Source: Rikenellaceae bacterium (lineage in GTDB: Bacteria > Bacteroidota > Bacteroidia > Bacteroidales > Rikenellaceae). From it: DNA of 55,395 bases. The first letter of the stretch is position 1. Each line of letters starts with the position of its first letter. Where the stretch lies: assembly GCA_015059805.1 (NCBI GenBank), contig SUZO01000012.1:1-55395 (forward strand), read 5' to 3'. This document shows positions 12,001 to 18,728 of the stretch, in pieces. A model generated the notes under the pieces. That model saw nothing but the letters and a program-made list of their open reading frames with translations, was not told the origin of the DNA and did not search any database. Position numbers and translations under genes: made by a program.

Positions 12001-12445
12001 TATATGGGTCGTCAAGGTTTACCCAGTAACCCATCTGGCGGGTAAGGTTGCTCCACACGTCGGTGTACTTCATCACATCCTGACGGCAGTAGCGGTTGTA
12101 CTCCTCTACGGTAATAGTTCTACCAATATCCTCCTTCTTGATACCTAAGCTCTTCTCAACGCCAAGCTCCACTGGCAGTCCGTGAGTATCCCAGCCAGCC
12201 TTGCGGTGAACCTTGAAGCCCTGCTGAGTCTTGTAGCGGCAGATAATATCCTTAATAGTTCGCGCCATAACGTGGTGGATGCCTGGCATACCATTAGCTG
12301 ATGGCGGACCCTCATAAAAGACAAATGCTGGATGTCCTTCGCGTGTTGAGATACTTTTGCGGAAGGTATCCTCCGCATCCCACAGCTGCAGCACCTCTTC
12401 GGCTGTCTGTGGTAAATTTAAGTTCTTGTACTCTGCAAATTTCAT
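9038..12445 (-). CDS. ileS: Isoleucine--tRNA ligase, probable type 2 (eukaryote-like)
   Basis: Charges tRNA-Ile in the cytoplasm; 1135 residues from the start chosen at 12445 (MKFAEYKNL). The open frame reaches 12502, but that extension runs into the promoter and has no homologous look. The class I HIGH signature appears as GIHH at residues 55-58 and the KMSKS loop as KMSKR at 680-684. Between them is the large CP1 editing domain. The C-terminus (about 100 residues after the anticodon-binding region) contains no pair of CxxC zinc motifs, unlike E. coli-type enzymes. Length, KMSKR and the missing zinc finger suggest the type 2 class, which in other bacteria tolerates mupirocin; that property is inferred, not seen. 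Monocistronic, with its own promoter and terminator. Confidence 0.97.
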   Translation of the reverse strand: MKFAEYKNLNLPQTAEEVLQLWDAEDTFRKSISTREGHPAFVFYEGPPSANGMPGIHHVMARTIKDIICRYKTQQGFKVHRKAGWDTHGLPVELGVEKSLGIKKEDIGRTITVEEYNRYCRQDVMKYTDVWSNLTRQMGYWVNLDDPYITYDNKYIETLWYLLKRLFDKGLLYKGYTIQPYSPAAGTGLSTHELNQPGCYRDVKDTTCTAQFRIVRNEKSEHLFADVEGELFFLAWTTTPWTLPSNTALCVGPNIDYVKVKCLNPYTEAPQTIIMAADLVPTLFGKKMEGKYTVTDEHYKGTELEGIRYEQLIGWVKPMEQYGDAFRVILGDYVTISDGTGIVHIAPTFGADDDRVAKAAGIAPLFVVDAAGKNCPMVDRSGRLFRLEDMDSDFVAKYVDVEAYKDWAGRYVKNAYDESADEQTPTLDVDICVALKGENKAFKIEKHTHSYPHCWRTDKPVLYYPLDSWFIKVTELRDRMVELNKTIKWQPESTGSGRFGKWLEGLADWNLSRSRFWGTPLPIWATEDHSEMKCIGSIEELIAEIEKSVAAGVMTENPYKDFVVGDMSKQNYSTERIDLHKPYVDRIVLLSSKGEPMHRESDLIDVWFDSGAMPYAQLHYPFENAELFETVFPADFVAEGVDQTRGWFYTLHAIAVMLFDKVAFRNIISNGLVLDKNGMKMSKRLGNAVDPFETLNKYGADATRWYMISNSQPWDNLKFDADGVDEVRRKFFGTLYNTYSFFALYANIDGFTGQEAEIAVAQRPDMDRWILSELNTLIARVTECLNNYDPTPAARAIQTFVCDNLSNWHVRLNRKRFWGGGLTQDKLAAYQTLYTCLETVAKLSAPFAPFISDRIYRDLNAVSGRNAEQSVHLSSFPVCDKSLIDTDLEQTTAVAQQLSSMVLALRRKVNIKVRQPLAKIIIPVLDAELERRTKAVQALVASEVNVKAVELIHDTAGIITKRIKPNFKTLGPKYGKYMKAIQALVATFDQAQIAAVESGEITTLDIAGETIVVSAADFEITSEDMPGWLVASEGKLTVALDITVTPELEREGIARELVNRIQNIRKESGLEIVDKIRVEVEQCELVCDAVAQFAEYICQQTLAVEVVCVANPAGLTIEKYNEVNDTPVKIAIAKI

Positions 12446-12499
12446 ATTATAGTGTTTTATCTGATTTTGCTTGCGTGTGTATGCATGTATATAATCGTG

Positions 12500-12530
12500 C
12501 AAAGTTAATATTTTTTATTAAAAATAACAA
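12500..12530 (-). promoter_or_regulatory. ileS promoter
   Basis: On the minus strand TTG (12530-12528), 20-nt spacer, TAACTTTG (12507-12500), matching the Bacteroidota primary-sigma consensus TTG-N19/20-TAnnTTTG. The ileS ATG lies 54 nt further on, which supports the start at 12445. Confidence 0.8.
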
Positions 12531-12594
12531 TAGGTAATACCTGAACAGTTCAATCGCTCTGCTCTTTTGTCCTCTATTTTGAGAGTGCCAGGAT

Positions 12595-12748
12595 AGCGAA
12601 AAACTCCAAAAATAGGCTTCGCAAGCCTCTAAAATTGTAAATTTCGCCCCTAAATAGGGTATTTCACCCCTAAAATGCGCGAAAATCTCCCTAAGTAGGG
12701 GTTGCTATCACTTAAATTTCCAAGTAGCAAAACAATGCACTATCTTCG
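12595..12748. repeat. Short palindromes and CCCTAA-type repeats upstream of the porin gene, with a weak promoter
   Basis: The ileS-porin gap (12446-12778) is over 300 nt and has no gene. It contains the hairpin AGGCTTCGCAAGCCT (12615-12629), a close copy of which recurs at 52384-52398 inside another intergenic element. Then come three small palindromes of the form CCCTAA(A/G)TAGGG or CCCCTAAAA between about 12646 and 12702. TATCTTCG at 12741-12748 is a one-mismatch TAnnTTTG box and the likely porin promoter; the -33 box is poor. Confidence 0.5.
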
Positions 12749-12778
12749 CCGCTGTTGAAATCAAAATTCAAGAAAAAA

Positions 12779-14233
12779 ATGAAGAAAATTCTACTTACTA
12801 TTATCTCGCTTGCGGCTGTAGCTACAGCGTTTGCTGGCGGAACAAATGTAAACACAAACCACGCTGCTGCTTATCTTCGTAGCGTTGCGCGTGGTACAAC
12901 ACTTGACCCAGATGCGGTATATCACAATCCTGCTGGTGCATCATTTATGAGTGACGGTTTCCACTTCTCACTTAATATACAAGAGGTATATCAGAAGCGT
13001 TCTACAGTATCTACATTTGCACCTTTTGCATACAATACAAATAATACCGGCAACTCTACTAAGGAGTTTGTAGGTAAGACCTTCGCGCCAGTAATTCCGA
13101 GCTTTGACCTTGTGTGGAAGAGAAAGCGTTGGGCGGTAATGGCATCGTTCGGAATTGGCGGCGGAGGAGGTACTGCAAAGTACGACCAGGGTCTTGCCTC
13201 TTTTGAGAGTATGCTCGCTCAGATTCCATTTGGAGTAGGTATGCAGGCAACTCAGGGACAGCAGGGCTTCCCTTACTCTATGGATATGAATATCAAGGGT
13301 AGCTCTATGACCTTCCAGGGTCAGGTGGGTGTATCATTCCGCATCACAAATTGGCTCTCTATAGCAGCTCAGGCTCGCCTTAACTACGCAACAAAGAGCT
13401 ATACTGGATACTTGAAGAACATCCAGATGTTCAACCCACTCACTCAGGCAATGGGCTCTGCCCCTCAGTTCTTCACTGCTATGGCAAACCAGTACGCTCC
13501 AGGCGTTCAGGCTGGAAATGCTGAGGCTATCGCTGCATATACTCAGTATATGACCTACGCAGCCCTTACATCAGACCATGAGCTTGATGTTAAGCAGAAT
13601 GGCTGGTCAATTTCGCCAGTTGTTGCACTGATGTTCAACCACAAGGGCTGGGCAGCAAGTGTTAAGTATGAGTTCCGCTCAAACCTCGACCTTACAACTA
13701 AGGCGGCAGAGGTATCTGCTAAGGACCCAGTTATCGGTGGCATCTTCCCAGATGGCGCAGTAACTGCTGCAGATATGCCAGCACAGCTCGCTATTGCTGC
13801 AAGCCGCACATTTGCCGACAAGGTAAAGCTCACTGTTGAGTGGCACCACTTCTTTGAGAAGAGTGCAGACAACGGCTTTACTGCTGCAGGTGCTGTGCTT
13901 GGTAATACAAACGAGTATCTTGCTGGTGTAGAGTACTATATCAACAATAAGTGGCTCGTTAGTGCTGGTTACCAGTTTACAGACTTTAACCTTGACGTTG
14001 CAAAGTACTCTGACCTTGACTTTGTCTGCGAGGCTCATACTATCGGTCTTGGTTTTGCATACAACTTCAGCGAGCATGTTCGCCTCAATGCAGGTGTTAT
14101 GAAGCCTCTCTATAAGGATGTTACAAAGAGCGTAGAGAGCGGTTATAATGATAACACCCTCGGTCTTGGAGGTTCGGATACTTACAAGTATAACCGTTGG
14201 GCATGGGGTATTGGCGTGGATTTCCACTTTTAA
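12779..14233 (+). CDS. OmpP1/FadL/TodX-family outer membrane transport protein
   Basis: Predicted 14-stranded outer membrane barrel of the FadL family, which passes long-chain fatty acids or other hydrophobic compounds. The chosen start (484 residues) begins MKKILLTIISLAAVATAFA, a clear signal peptide; an upstream in-frame TTG at 12755 would place charged residues before it and lies just past the promoter. After cleavage the protein has the family's N-terminal signature, SVARGTTLDPDAVYHNPAG, corresponding to the hatch region. The rest is rich in alternating aromatic/Gly strands and ends in an aromatic residue (VDFHF), typical of barrel insertion signals. Substrate is unknown. Single gene; a strong terminator follows 35 nt later. 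Confidence 0.88.
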   Translation: MKKILLTIISLAAVATAFAGGTNVNTNHAAAYLRSVARGTTLDPDAVYHNPAGASFMSDGFHFSLNIQEVYQKRSTVSTFAPFAYNTNNTGNSTKEFVGKTFAPVIPSFDLVWKRKRWAVMASFGIGGGGGTAKYDQGLASFESMLAQIPFGVGMQATQGQQGFPYSMDMNIKGSSMTFQGQVGVSFRITNWLSIAAQARLNYATKSYTGYLKNIQMFNPLTQAMGSAPQFFTAMANQYAPGVQAGNAEAIAAYTQYMTYAALTSDHELDVKQNGWSISPVVALMFNHKGWAASVKYEFRSNLDLTTKAAEVSAKDPVIGGIFPDGAVTAADMPAQLAIAASRTFADKVKLTVEWHHFFEKSADNGFTAAGAVLGNTNEYLAGVEYYINNKWLVSAGYQFTDFNLDVAKYSDLDFVCEAHTIGLGFAYNFSEHVRLNAGVMKPLYKDVTKSVESGYNDNTLGLGGSDTYKYNRWAWGIGVDFHF

Positions 14234-14268
14234 GTATTCTTAAAAGGTAATCATAATGTGTGTGTCGT

Positions 14269-14298
14269 CAGCGGAGCGAAAGCTTCGCTGATTTTTTT
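14269..14298 (+). terminator. Terminator after the FadL-type gene
   Basis: Nine-bp stem 14269-14277/14282-14290 closed by a GAAA tetraloop, followed by A and seven T. The last two T of the run, with the next G, form the -33 TTG of the surE promoter, so terminator and next promoter overlap. Confidence 0.92.
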
Positions 14299-14327
14299 GG
14301 ATTTTTAATTTGCAATAACTACCTTTG
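14297..14327 (+). promoter_or_regulatory. surE promoter
   Basis: TTG (14297-14299), 20-nt spacer, TACCTTTG (14320-14327). The predicted transcription start falls about 4-8 nt later, at or next to the ATG at 14332, implying a leaderless or nearly leaderless mRNA. Confidence 0.85.
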
Positions 14328-14331
14328 CGAT

Positions 14332-15102
14332 ATGATGAATGAGAAACTGATTTTTGTGACCAATGATGATAGCTATGCATCAAAGGGCTTTAAGGCGGCT
14401 ATAGAGGTTGCCCGCCACTTTGGACGTGTTATTGCCGTAGCACCAGATACGGTGCAGAGCGGTAAGAGTCAGGCAATTACAATATGCGATACCCTCCGCC
14501 TGAAGTGTATTAGTAAGAGTGAGGATGTGGAGATATATTCACTCAATGGAACACCTGTGGATTGTGTGAAGTTCGCCTTTGACTACTTTCTGAAGGGTAA
14601 AAAGGTCGATATGACAATCTCTGGAGTCAATCACGGCTCAAATGCTGCTGCAAACTTGCTCTATTCTGGCACTATGGGTGCAGCTATAGAGTCTGCATTT
14701 TATGGCGTTCCCTCTATCGGTCTGTCAAATATAGACCATAGCGCTGATGCTGACTTTGAGGCATCTGTGGAGTATGGTATAAGGATTGCTAAGAGGGTGA
14801 TTGAGAGCGATATACGTCCTATATGCCTTAATGTGAATATTCCGATTTTGCCTGTTGAACAGATAAAGGGTATAAAGGTGTGCCGTCAAACTAAGGGCTT
14901 CTGGAGAGATGAAATTCTGGAACGCAAAGACCCTAATGGCGAGAGCTACTACTGGCTAACTGGCGGCTTTGAAAATCATGAGCCAGATGCTGCGGATAGT
15001 GATGAGTGGGCACTCAAAGAGGGCTATGTGGCGGTGGTGCCTGTGCAGGTAGACCTTACATCATACAGCCAACTGAAGGCAGTGGCAGATATTTTGGAGT
15101 AG
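14332..15102 (+). CDS. surE: 5'/3'-nucleotidase SurE
   Basis: Cytoplasmic metal-dependent phosphatase that removes phosphate from nucleoside 5'- and 3'-monophosphates. 256 residues from ATG 14332 (a second ATG follows at once, 14335); the longer frame from 14260 crosses the terminator and promoter and is rejected. Metal ligands of the family are visible: the N-terminal VTNDDSYASKG with the Asp-Asp pair, the SGKSQAIT serine loop, and GVNHGSNAAANLLYSGTMGA with the conserved Asn. GTPVDCVKFA is also typical. A histidine kinase gene follows after 19 nt, suggesting cotranscription, which is not a usual surE neighbourhood. Confidence 0.95.
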   Translation: MMNEKLIFVTNDDSYASKGFKAAIEVARHFGRVIAVAPDTVQSGKSQAITICDTLRLKCISKSEDVEIYSLNGTPVDCVKFAFDYFLKGKKVDMTISGVNHGSNAAANLLYSGTMGAAIESAFYGVPSIGLSNIDHSADADFEASVEYGIRIAKRVIESDIRPICLNVNIPILPVEQIKGIKVCRQTKGFWRDEILERKDPNGESYYWLTGGFENHEPDAADSDEWALKEGYVAVVPVQVDLTSYSQLKAVADILE

Positions 15103-15121
15103 AATTTTTTGACTGATAACA

Positions 15122-16096
15122 ATGGAGACTCCTCTTGTACTTAGGGTTGTGGTGGTTATTGCGCTGATTCTCCAGCTCATAGCCATTATTTATGCGATAC
15201 GTCTTGTTCGCAGAACTAAGTATAATGCCATTTGGATTCTCTGCATTATCGGTTTTGTGCTTATTGCTATAGAGCGATATTTTGAGGTTATTGGCATTGA
15301 GAATACGCAGGTGGGGCATATCATATCCATCGCACTGGGCGCTAGCGTCTCTATCTGTGTTTCGGTGGCGGTGATGTTTGCGCACCGATTAGTGAGCTAC
15401 CTTGAGCGTGTGGATCGTCAGCGAGCACTCTTTAATCGCCGCATTATGACAGCCGTCTTACGCGCCGAGGAGCGCTCAAGGCTCAACTTCTCCAAGGAGC
15501 TACATGATGGTTTAGGACCACTGCTCTCGTCAGCGAAGATGTCACTCTCAGCCCTCTCACGTGAGGGTCTTACCGAGCAGCAGCGTGGGATTGTGAGCAA
15601 TACAACCTATGTCCTTGAGGAGGCTCTGCGCTCAGTGAGGGAGATCTCTAACAACCTCTCACCACAGGTGCTGCTTGATTTTGGACTTCAGCAGGCGGTG
15701 CAGAATTTCGTCACTCGCTTGTCTGCACTTCAAGATGTTGAGATACAATATAGTACTACATTGCGCTCAGAACGCTTTAATGGCGATGTGGAGGTGATTA
15801 TCTATCGAGTTATTTGCGAACTTATAAATAATTCACTCAAACATTCGGGTTGCTCGTCCATAAAGCTGACACTTGAGTACCGCCACGGCTCACTCAATCT
15901 GCAATATATGGATAATGGACGCGGCTTTGACCCTCAGGCTATGATGGATTGTGGCATGGGGTTGTCAAATATATCCTCTCGCATAGGCTCATTAGGTGGT
16001 AGCTTTACTATTGACAGCGGCAAAGGTCGCGGTATGAGCGCAACAATATCAGTAAGGGTAAATAGTGTGTCAGATGATAAAGATAGCTCTCGTTGA
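15122..16096 (+). CDS. Sensor histidine kinase, NarX/LiaS (HisKA_3) type
   Basis: Membrane histidine kinase of 324 residues. Three hydrophobic segments lie at about residues 6-27, 36-52 and 66-88, with very short loops, so there is no large external sensor domain and the signal is probably felt in or near the membrane. The phosphoacceptor motif is FSKELHDGLGPLL with His128. The HATPase_c domain has the N box ELINNSLKHS, the G1 box DNGRGFD and the G2 box GMGLSNISSR. The response regulator gene starts inside its last codons (23-nt overlap), so the two form a coupled pair. Signal and target genes cannot be read from the sequence. Confidence 0.93.
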   Translation: METPLVLRVVVVIALILQLIAIIYAIRLVRRTKYNAIWILCIIGFVLIAIERYFEVIGIENTQVGHIISIALGASVSICVSVAVMFAHRLVSYLERVDRQRALFNRRIMTAVLRAEERSRLNFSKELHDGLGPLLSSAKMSLSALSREGLTEQQRGIVSNTTYVLEEALRSVREISNNLSPQVLLDFGLQQAVQNFVTRLSALQDVEIQYSTTLRSERFNGDVEVIIYRVICELINNSLKHSGCSSIKLTLEYRHGSLNLQYMDNGRGFDPQAMMDCGMGLSNISSRIGSLGGSFTIDSGKGRGMSATISVRVNSVSDDKDSSR

Positions 16097-16682
16097 TGAC
16101 CATACCCTCTTCCGCAATGGACTGAAGGGGCTGCTCTCGGCAAACTCGCACTATACAGTTGTGGGCGAGTTCTCCGATGGCTCTCAACTTATTGCCGCCC
16201 TGCCAACTCTTGATGTAGATGTGGTGCTGATGGATGTATCTATGCCCAATATGGATGGCAAAACAGCCACTACGCTCGCCCTAAATCAACGCCCAGAGCT
16301 GAAAATTATAGCACTTACAATGTATGGCGAGCAGCAGTATGCTCAGCAGATGATCGATGCAGGTGTGCTGGGCTTTATCCATAAGGATTCAGATATACAG
16401 ACAGTCTTTGATGCTATAGATACCGTTGTTAGTGGAGAGAGTTACCTGCCTAATTATCAGAATATTACCAGTGCAATAGACCCCGATGCACTTACAGAGC
16501 GCGAGATTGCTGTGCTTACATGTATCTGTCAGGGTCTCTCAACACCCCAAATAGCTGAGCAGCTTAACATCTCAAAGCGCACCGTAGATGCCCATCGTGC
16601 CCGCATTCTTGAGAAGACAGGGTGTAATAATACGGCAAGTTTGGTGGTACATGCTGTGACTAAACTTAAAATTTTGTCGTAA
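16074..16682 (+). CDS. LuxR/NarL-family response regulator
   Basis: Two-component regulator, 202 residues from ATG 16074 (MIKIALVDDH); a GTG at 16065 is possible but less likely. The receiver domain shows the acidic pair Asp8-Asp9, the phosphoacceptor Asp54 in LMDVSMPNMDG and the conserved Lys near IHKDSD. The C-terminal GerE helix-turn-helix is LTEREIAVLTCICQGLSTPQ followed by IAEQLNISKRTVDAHRARI. It overlaps the kinase gene by 23 nt. The final residues KILS and the stop codon are written in a copy of the motif ATTTTGTCGT that recurs in the palindromic element starting at the stop codon, so the extreme C-terminus may have been altered by that element. Confidence 0.95.
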   Translation: MIKIALVDDHTLFRNGLKGLLSANSHYTVVGEFSDGSQLIAALPTLDVDVVLMDVSMPNMDGKTATTLALNQRPELKIIALTMYGEQQYAQQMIDAGVLGFIHKDSDIQTVFDAIDTVVSGESYLPNYQNITSAIDPDALTEREIAVLTCICQGLSTPQIAEQLNISKRTVDAHRARILEKTGCNNTASLVVHAVTKLKILS

Positions 16683-16841
16683 TTTTGTCGTGAAAATGGC
16701 GTATTTCCTGCCGCTAACGCCAAATGCCTGCTGGTCTGTACTACTTGGTACTATCCTGCGCAGGCATTTGTCGCCGAGCGTTGTAAATCCACCATTTTGA
16801 CGACAAAATTGACCATTAGCTGTTAGCCATTAGCCATTAGC
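16681..16841. repeat. Composite palindromic element, copy A
   Basis: Terminal inverted repeats 16681-16699 and 16792-16810 match at 18 of 19 positions, bounding 130 bp. Inside is a perfect 11-bp stem, 16721-16731/16760-16770, whose loop carries CTGTAC-N6-GTACTATCC, and a small hairpin GGCGT/ACGCC (16698-16721). Three bases after the right arm come four 7-bp units of consensus YRTTAGC (16814-16841). The left end lies on the TAA stop codon (16680-16682) of the response regulator gene. Copy B at 42169-42330 shares all of these parts. No protein is encoded. Confidence 0.85.
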
Positions 16842-16851
16842 TTTTTAGCGG

Positions 16852-17003
16852 TGTCGGCTTTGCCGACAAAATTTGAGCTCTGATTTGGCAGGGTCATTGT
16901 GAATGACATTTAATAGCAAAGAATGACATTGAATAGCGCGCTGTGCGCGCAGTATTAAGGGCGTTAGCCCGCTGTCATTCATTGTCATTTGCTGTTATTG
17001 TGC
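16852..17003. repeat. Cluster of palindromes between the regulator and resB
   Basis: Hairpin GTCGGC/GCCGAC (around 16853-16867) followed by AAAATTT; two direct repeats GAATGACATTKAATAG (16901-16916, 16921-16936); hairpins GCGCGC/GCGCGC (16936-16941/16945-16950) and GGGC/GCCC (16959-16962/16967-16970); then an inverted, diverged copy of the AATGACA repeats at 16972-17000. The outer arms could fold the whole 16895-17000 stretch into one long structure. No gene is visible here. Confidence 0.6.
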
Positions 17004-17058
17004 GCTCTCTAACACTCCTAAGCTATCTGTTCTGCGTAGCAAAAAAATATGGAATTTT

Positions 17059-17089
17059 TTGGAGGTGATGTATAAATCTGCTATCTTTA
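17059..17089 (+). promoter_or_regulatory. resB-ccsA promoter
   Basis: TTG (17059-17061), 20-nt spacer, TATCTTTA (17082-17089), one mismatch from TAnnTTTG. Its place 17 nt before ATG 17107 rules out the longer open frame that begins on this same TTG. Confidence 0.8.
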
Positions 17090-17106
17090 CACAAAAAATA
17101 GGCATT

Positions 17107-17934
17107 ATGCAATTTTCTATCAGTCGCTACACTATCACTTCGGTGCTACTTGTTTTGGTGGCAGGGGTTATGTCGTGGCTATTAGAGAGTTATTTGGGTG
17201 CTTTTTCGGTTGAGTTTTTTGCCTTTCCGATGAATGTTATCCTCATAGTGCTGTGGGCGGCTGGTGTTGTGGAATTATATCGTCATAGGGAGCACAGTGT
17301 TGTTGCTCGTTATCTGCTCTCTGTTTCGGCGACTGTTACGGCGATTGTGCTCTCGGCTGTGGGGTGTGTTGTTCTGGGGTTGCAGAGTGAGCCAGCCTCG
17401 CAGAGTTACGCCTTTGTGCTATTGCTGCTCTATGTGATGACGGTCTTGGCGATGGTTACGTTGCGCGGATGTCAAGCTGGTGGGGGTATTCGTTGGCGAT
17501 TTTTGTTTAGCCACTTGGGTCTACTGCTTGCGCTCATTGGGGGCTTCTGGGGAGCTGCGGATTATGAAGAACTGCGCATGGTTGTGGATGATAAGCCTCG
17601 CCAGGAGGCTATCTGTGTAGATGGTACGGCCGCCAGTCTTGACTATACTGTTCGCCTTGAGAGTTTTGATGTTGAGTATAGTGATAGTGGTATGCCAGAG
17701 CAGTATAGCGCTGATATTGAGGTAGATGGCAAGAGTGTAACTATAGAGGTGAATGACCCATACAGGGTACGTTTCGGAGAGAGCATCTACTTGATGAATT
17801 TTGACAAGAGTGACCAGGGTACTCGCCTTATTTTGCAGATAGTGCGCCAGCCGTGGCGTGGCGTTATGGTTGTGGGTATAGTGATGATGATTGTGGGGGC
17901 AGTAATGATGTTTTTAGGAGGAGCGAAGCGATGA
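17107..17934 (+). CDS. resB: ResB-like cytochrome c biogenesis membrane protein
   Basis: Part of the system II (Ccs) machinery that keeps apocytochrome c thiols reduced and presents haem on the outer face of the inner membrane. 275 residues; start fixed by the promoter and by MQFSISRY leading directly into the first membrane helix. Seen: four hydrophobic helices in the N-terminal half (about residues 10-25, 36-55, 65-90, 100-120), a fifth at about 135-155 containing FLFSHLGLLLALIGGFWGA, a soluble stretch of about 90 residues, and a C-terminal helix (MVVGIVMMIVGAVMMFLGG). This resembles the short Bacteroidota ResB form. The stop overlaps the ccsA start (ATGA), implying translational coupling. 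Confidence 0.82.
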   Translation: MQFSISRYTITSVLLVLVAGVMSWLLESYLGAFSVEFFAFPMNVILIVLWAAGVVELYRHREHSVVARYLLSVSATVTAIVLSAVGCVVLGLQSEPASQSYAFVLLLLYVMTVLAMVTLRGCQAGGGIRWRFLFSHLGLLLALIGGFWGAADYEELRMVVDDKPRQEAICVDGTAASLDYTVRLESFDVEYSDSGMPEQYSADIEVDGKSVTIEVNDPYRVRFGESIYLMNFDKSDQGTRLILQIVRQPWRGVMVVGIVMMIVGAVMMFLGGAKR

Positions 17935-18707
17935 TAGGGTGGGAGATATTTCCGTTTTTTACCATTGTGGCTGTGTTGGCTGGCGTTGTTGGCTCTATAG
18001 CTGCATGGAGGGGCTCTGCTCGCAGTGCTACAGCGCTATGGAGCATGTGGCTTGCAACGGCTACGCTGCTGATTTTTATTGTTGGGCTATGGACGACCCT
18101 TGACCGACCTCCTATGCGTACTATGGGCGAGACAAGACTATGGTATAGCTTTTTCCTCCTCTTTTCGGGGTCATTTACATATCATCGCTGGGGGTATCGC
18201 TGGGTGCCAACGTTTGCTACGATGCTCGCTACGGTCTTTATGGTAATCAACTGCCTAAAGCCAGAGATTCATGATACGACCCTTATGCCAGCGTTGCAGA
18301 GTGCGTGGTTTATACCTCATGTGGCAATATATATGTTTGCATACGCACTCCTTGGCTGTGCAACACTGCTATCTATCTACTCGCTCTTTGGTCGCAAGGA
18401 TGTAGATAGGGCGATGGAGAGCCTGCTCTATGGTGGTGTGGCGTTCCTTACGGTAGGCATGCTTACGGGCGCTCTGTGGGCAAAGCAGGCGTGGGGTGAC
18501 TACTGGAGCTGGGATGCCAAGGAGAGCTGGGCAGCGGCTACGTGGCTTTTGTACCTGCTGGTGATACACCTTTTGAGGCTCAAGAGGGGCGGCAGGGGCG
18601 TTGTCTGCGCGGTTATAGTTGTGGCTTTTCTATCGCTGCAGATGTGCTGGTATGGGGTAAACTACCTGCCATCGGCAAAGCAAAGTGTACATGTATATAA
18701 TAGATAA
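17931..18707 (+). CDS. ccsA: CcsA/CcmC-family cytochrome c haem-lyase membrane protein
   Basis: System II partner of ResB that carries haem to apocytochromes c. 258 residues from ATG 17931, inside the resB stop codon (ATGA overlap); the longer frame from 17853 is only a resB shadow. The tryptophan-rich haem-handling motif is intact: WGDYWSWDAKESWAAATW. Conserved membrane histidines flank it, in WFIPHVAIYMFAYALL before and LVIHLLRL after. About eight hydrophobic helices are visible. The next gene, 21 nt downstream, encodes a three-haem c-type cytochrome, the likely client. Confidence 0.92.
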   Translation: MIGWEIFPFFTIVAVLAGVVGSIAAWRGSARSATALWSMWLATATLLIFIVGLWTTLDRPPMRTMGETRLWYSFFLLFSGSFTYHRWGYRWVPTFATMLATVFMVINCLKPEIHDTTLMPALQSAWFIPHVAIYMFAYALLGCATLLSIYSLFGRKDVDRAMESLLYGGVAFLTVGMLTGALWAKQAWGDYWSWDAKESWAAATWLLYLLVIHLLRLKRGGRGVVCAVIVVAFLSLQMCWYGVNYLPSAKQSVHVYNR

Positions 18708-18728
18708 CCCATTAAAAATTAAACAGTT

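Noticed and set aside
12446..12502. N-terminal extension of ileS to 12502
   Set aside because: It covers the stretch just after the promoter and adds 19 residues unlike the family; MKFAEYKNL is the natural start.
13679..14227. 182-codon minus-strand frame within the FadL-type gene
   Set aside because: Cys/Val-rich shadow of the plus-strand gene without domain features.
16814..16841. CRISPR array (short repeats at 16814 and 42303)
   Set aside because: Units are only 7 bp, contiguous and four in number, with no spacers and no cas genes nearby.
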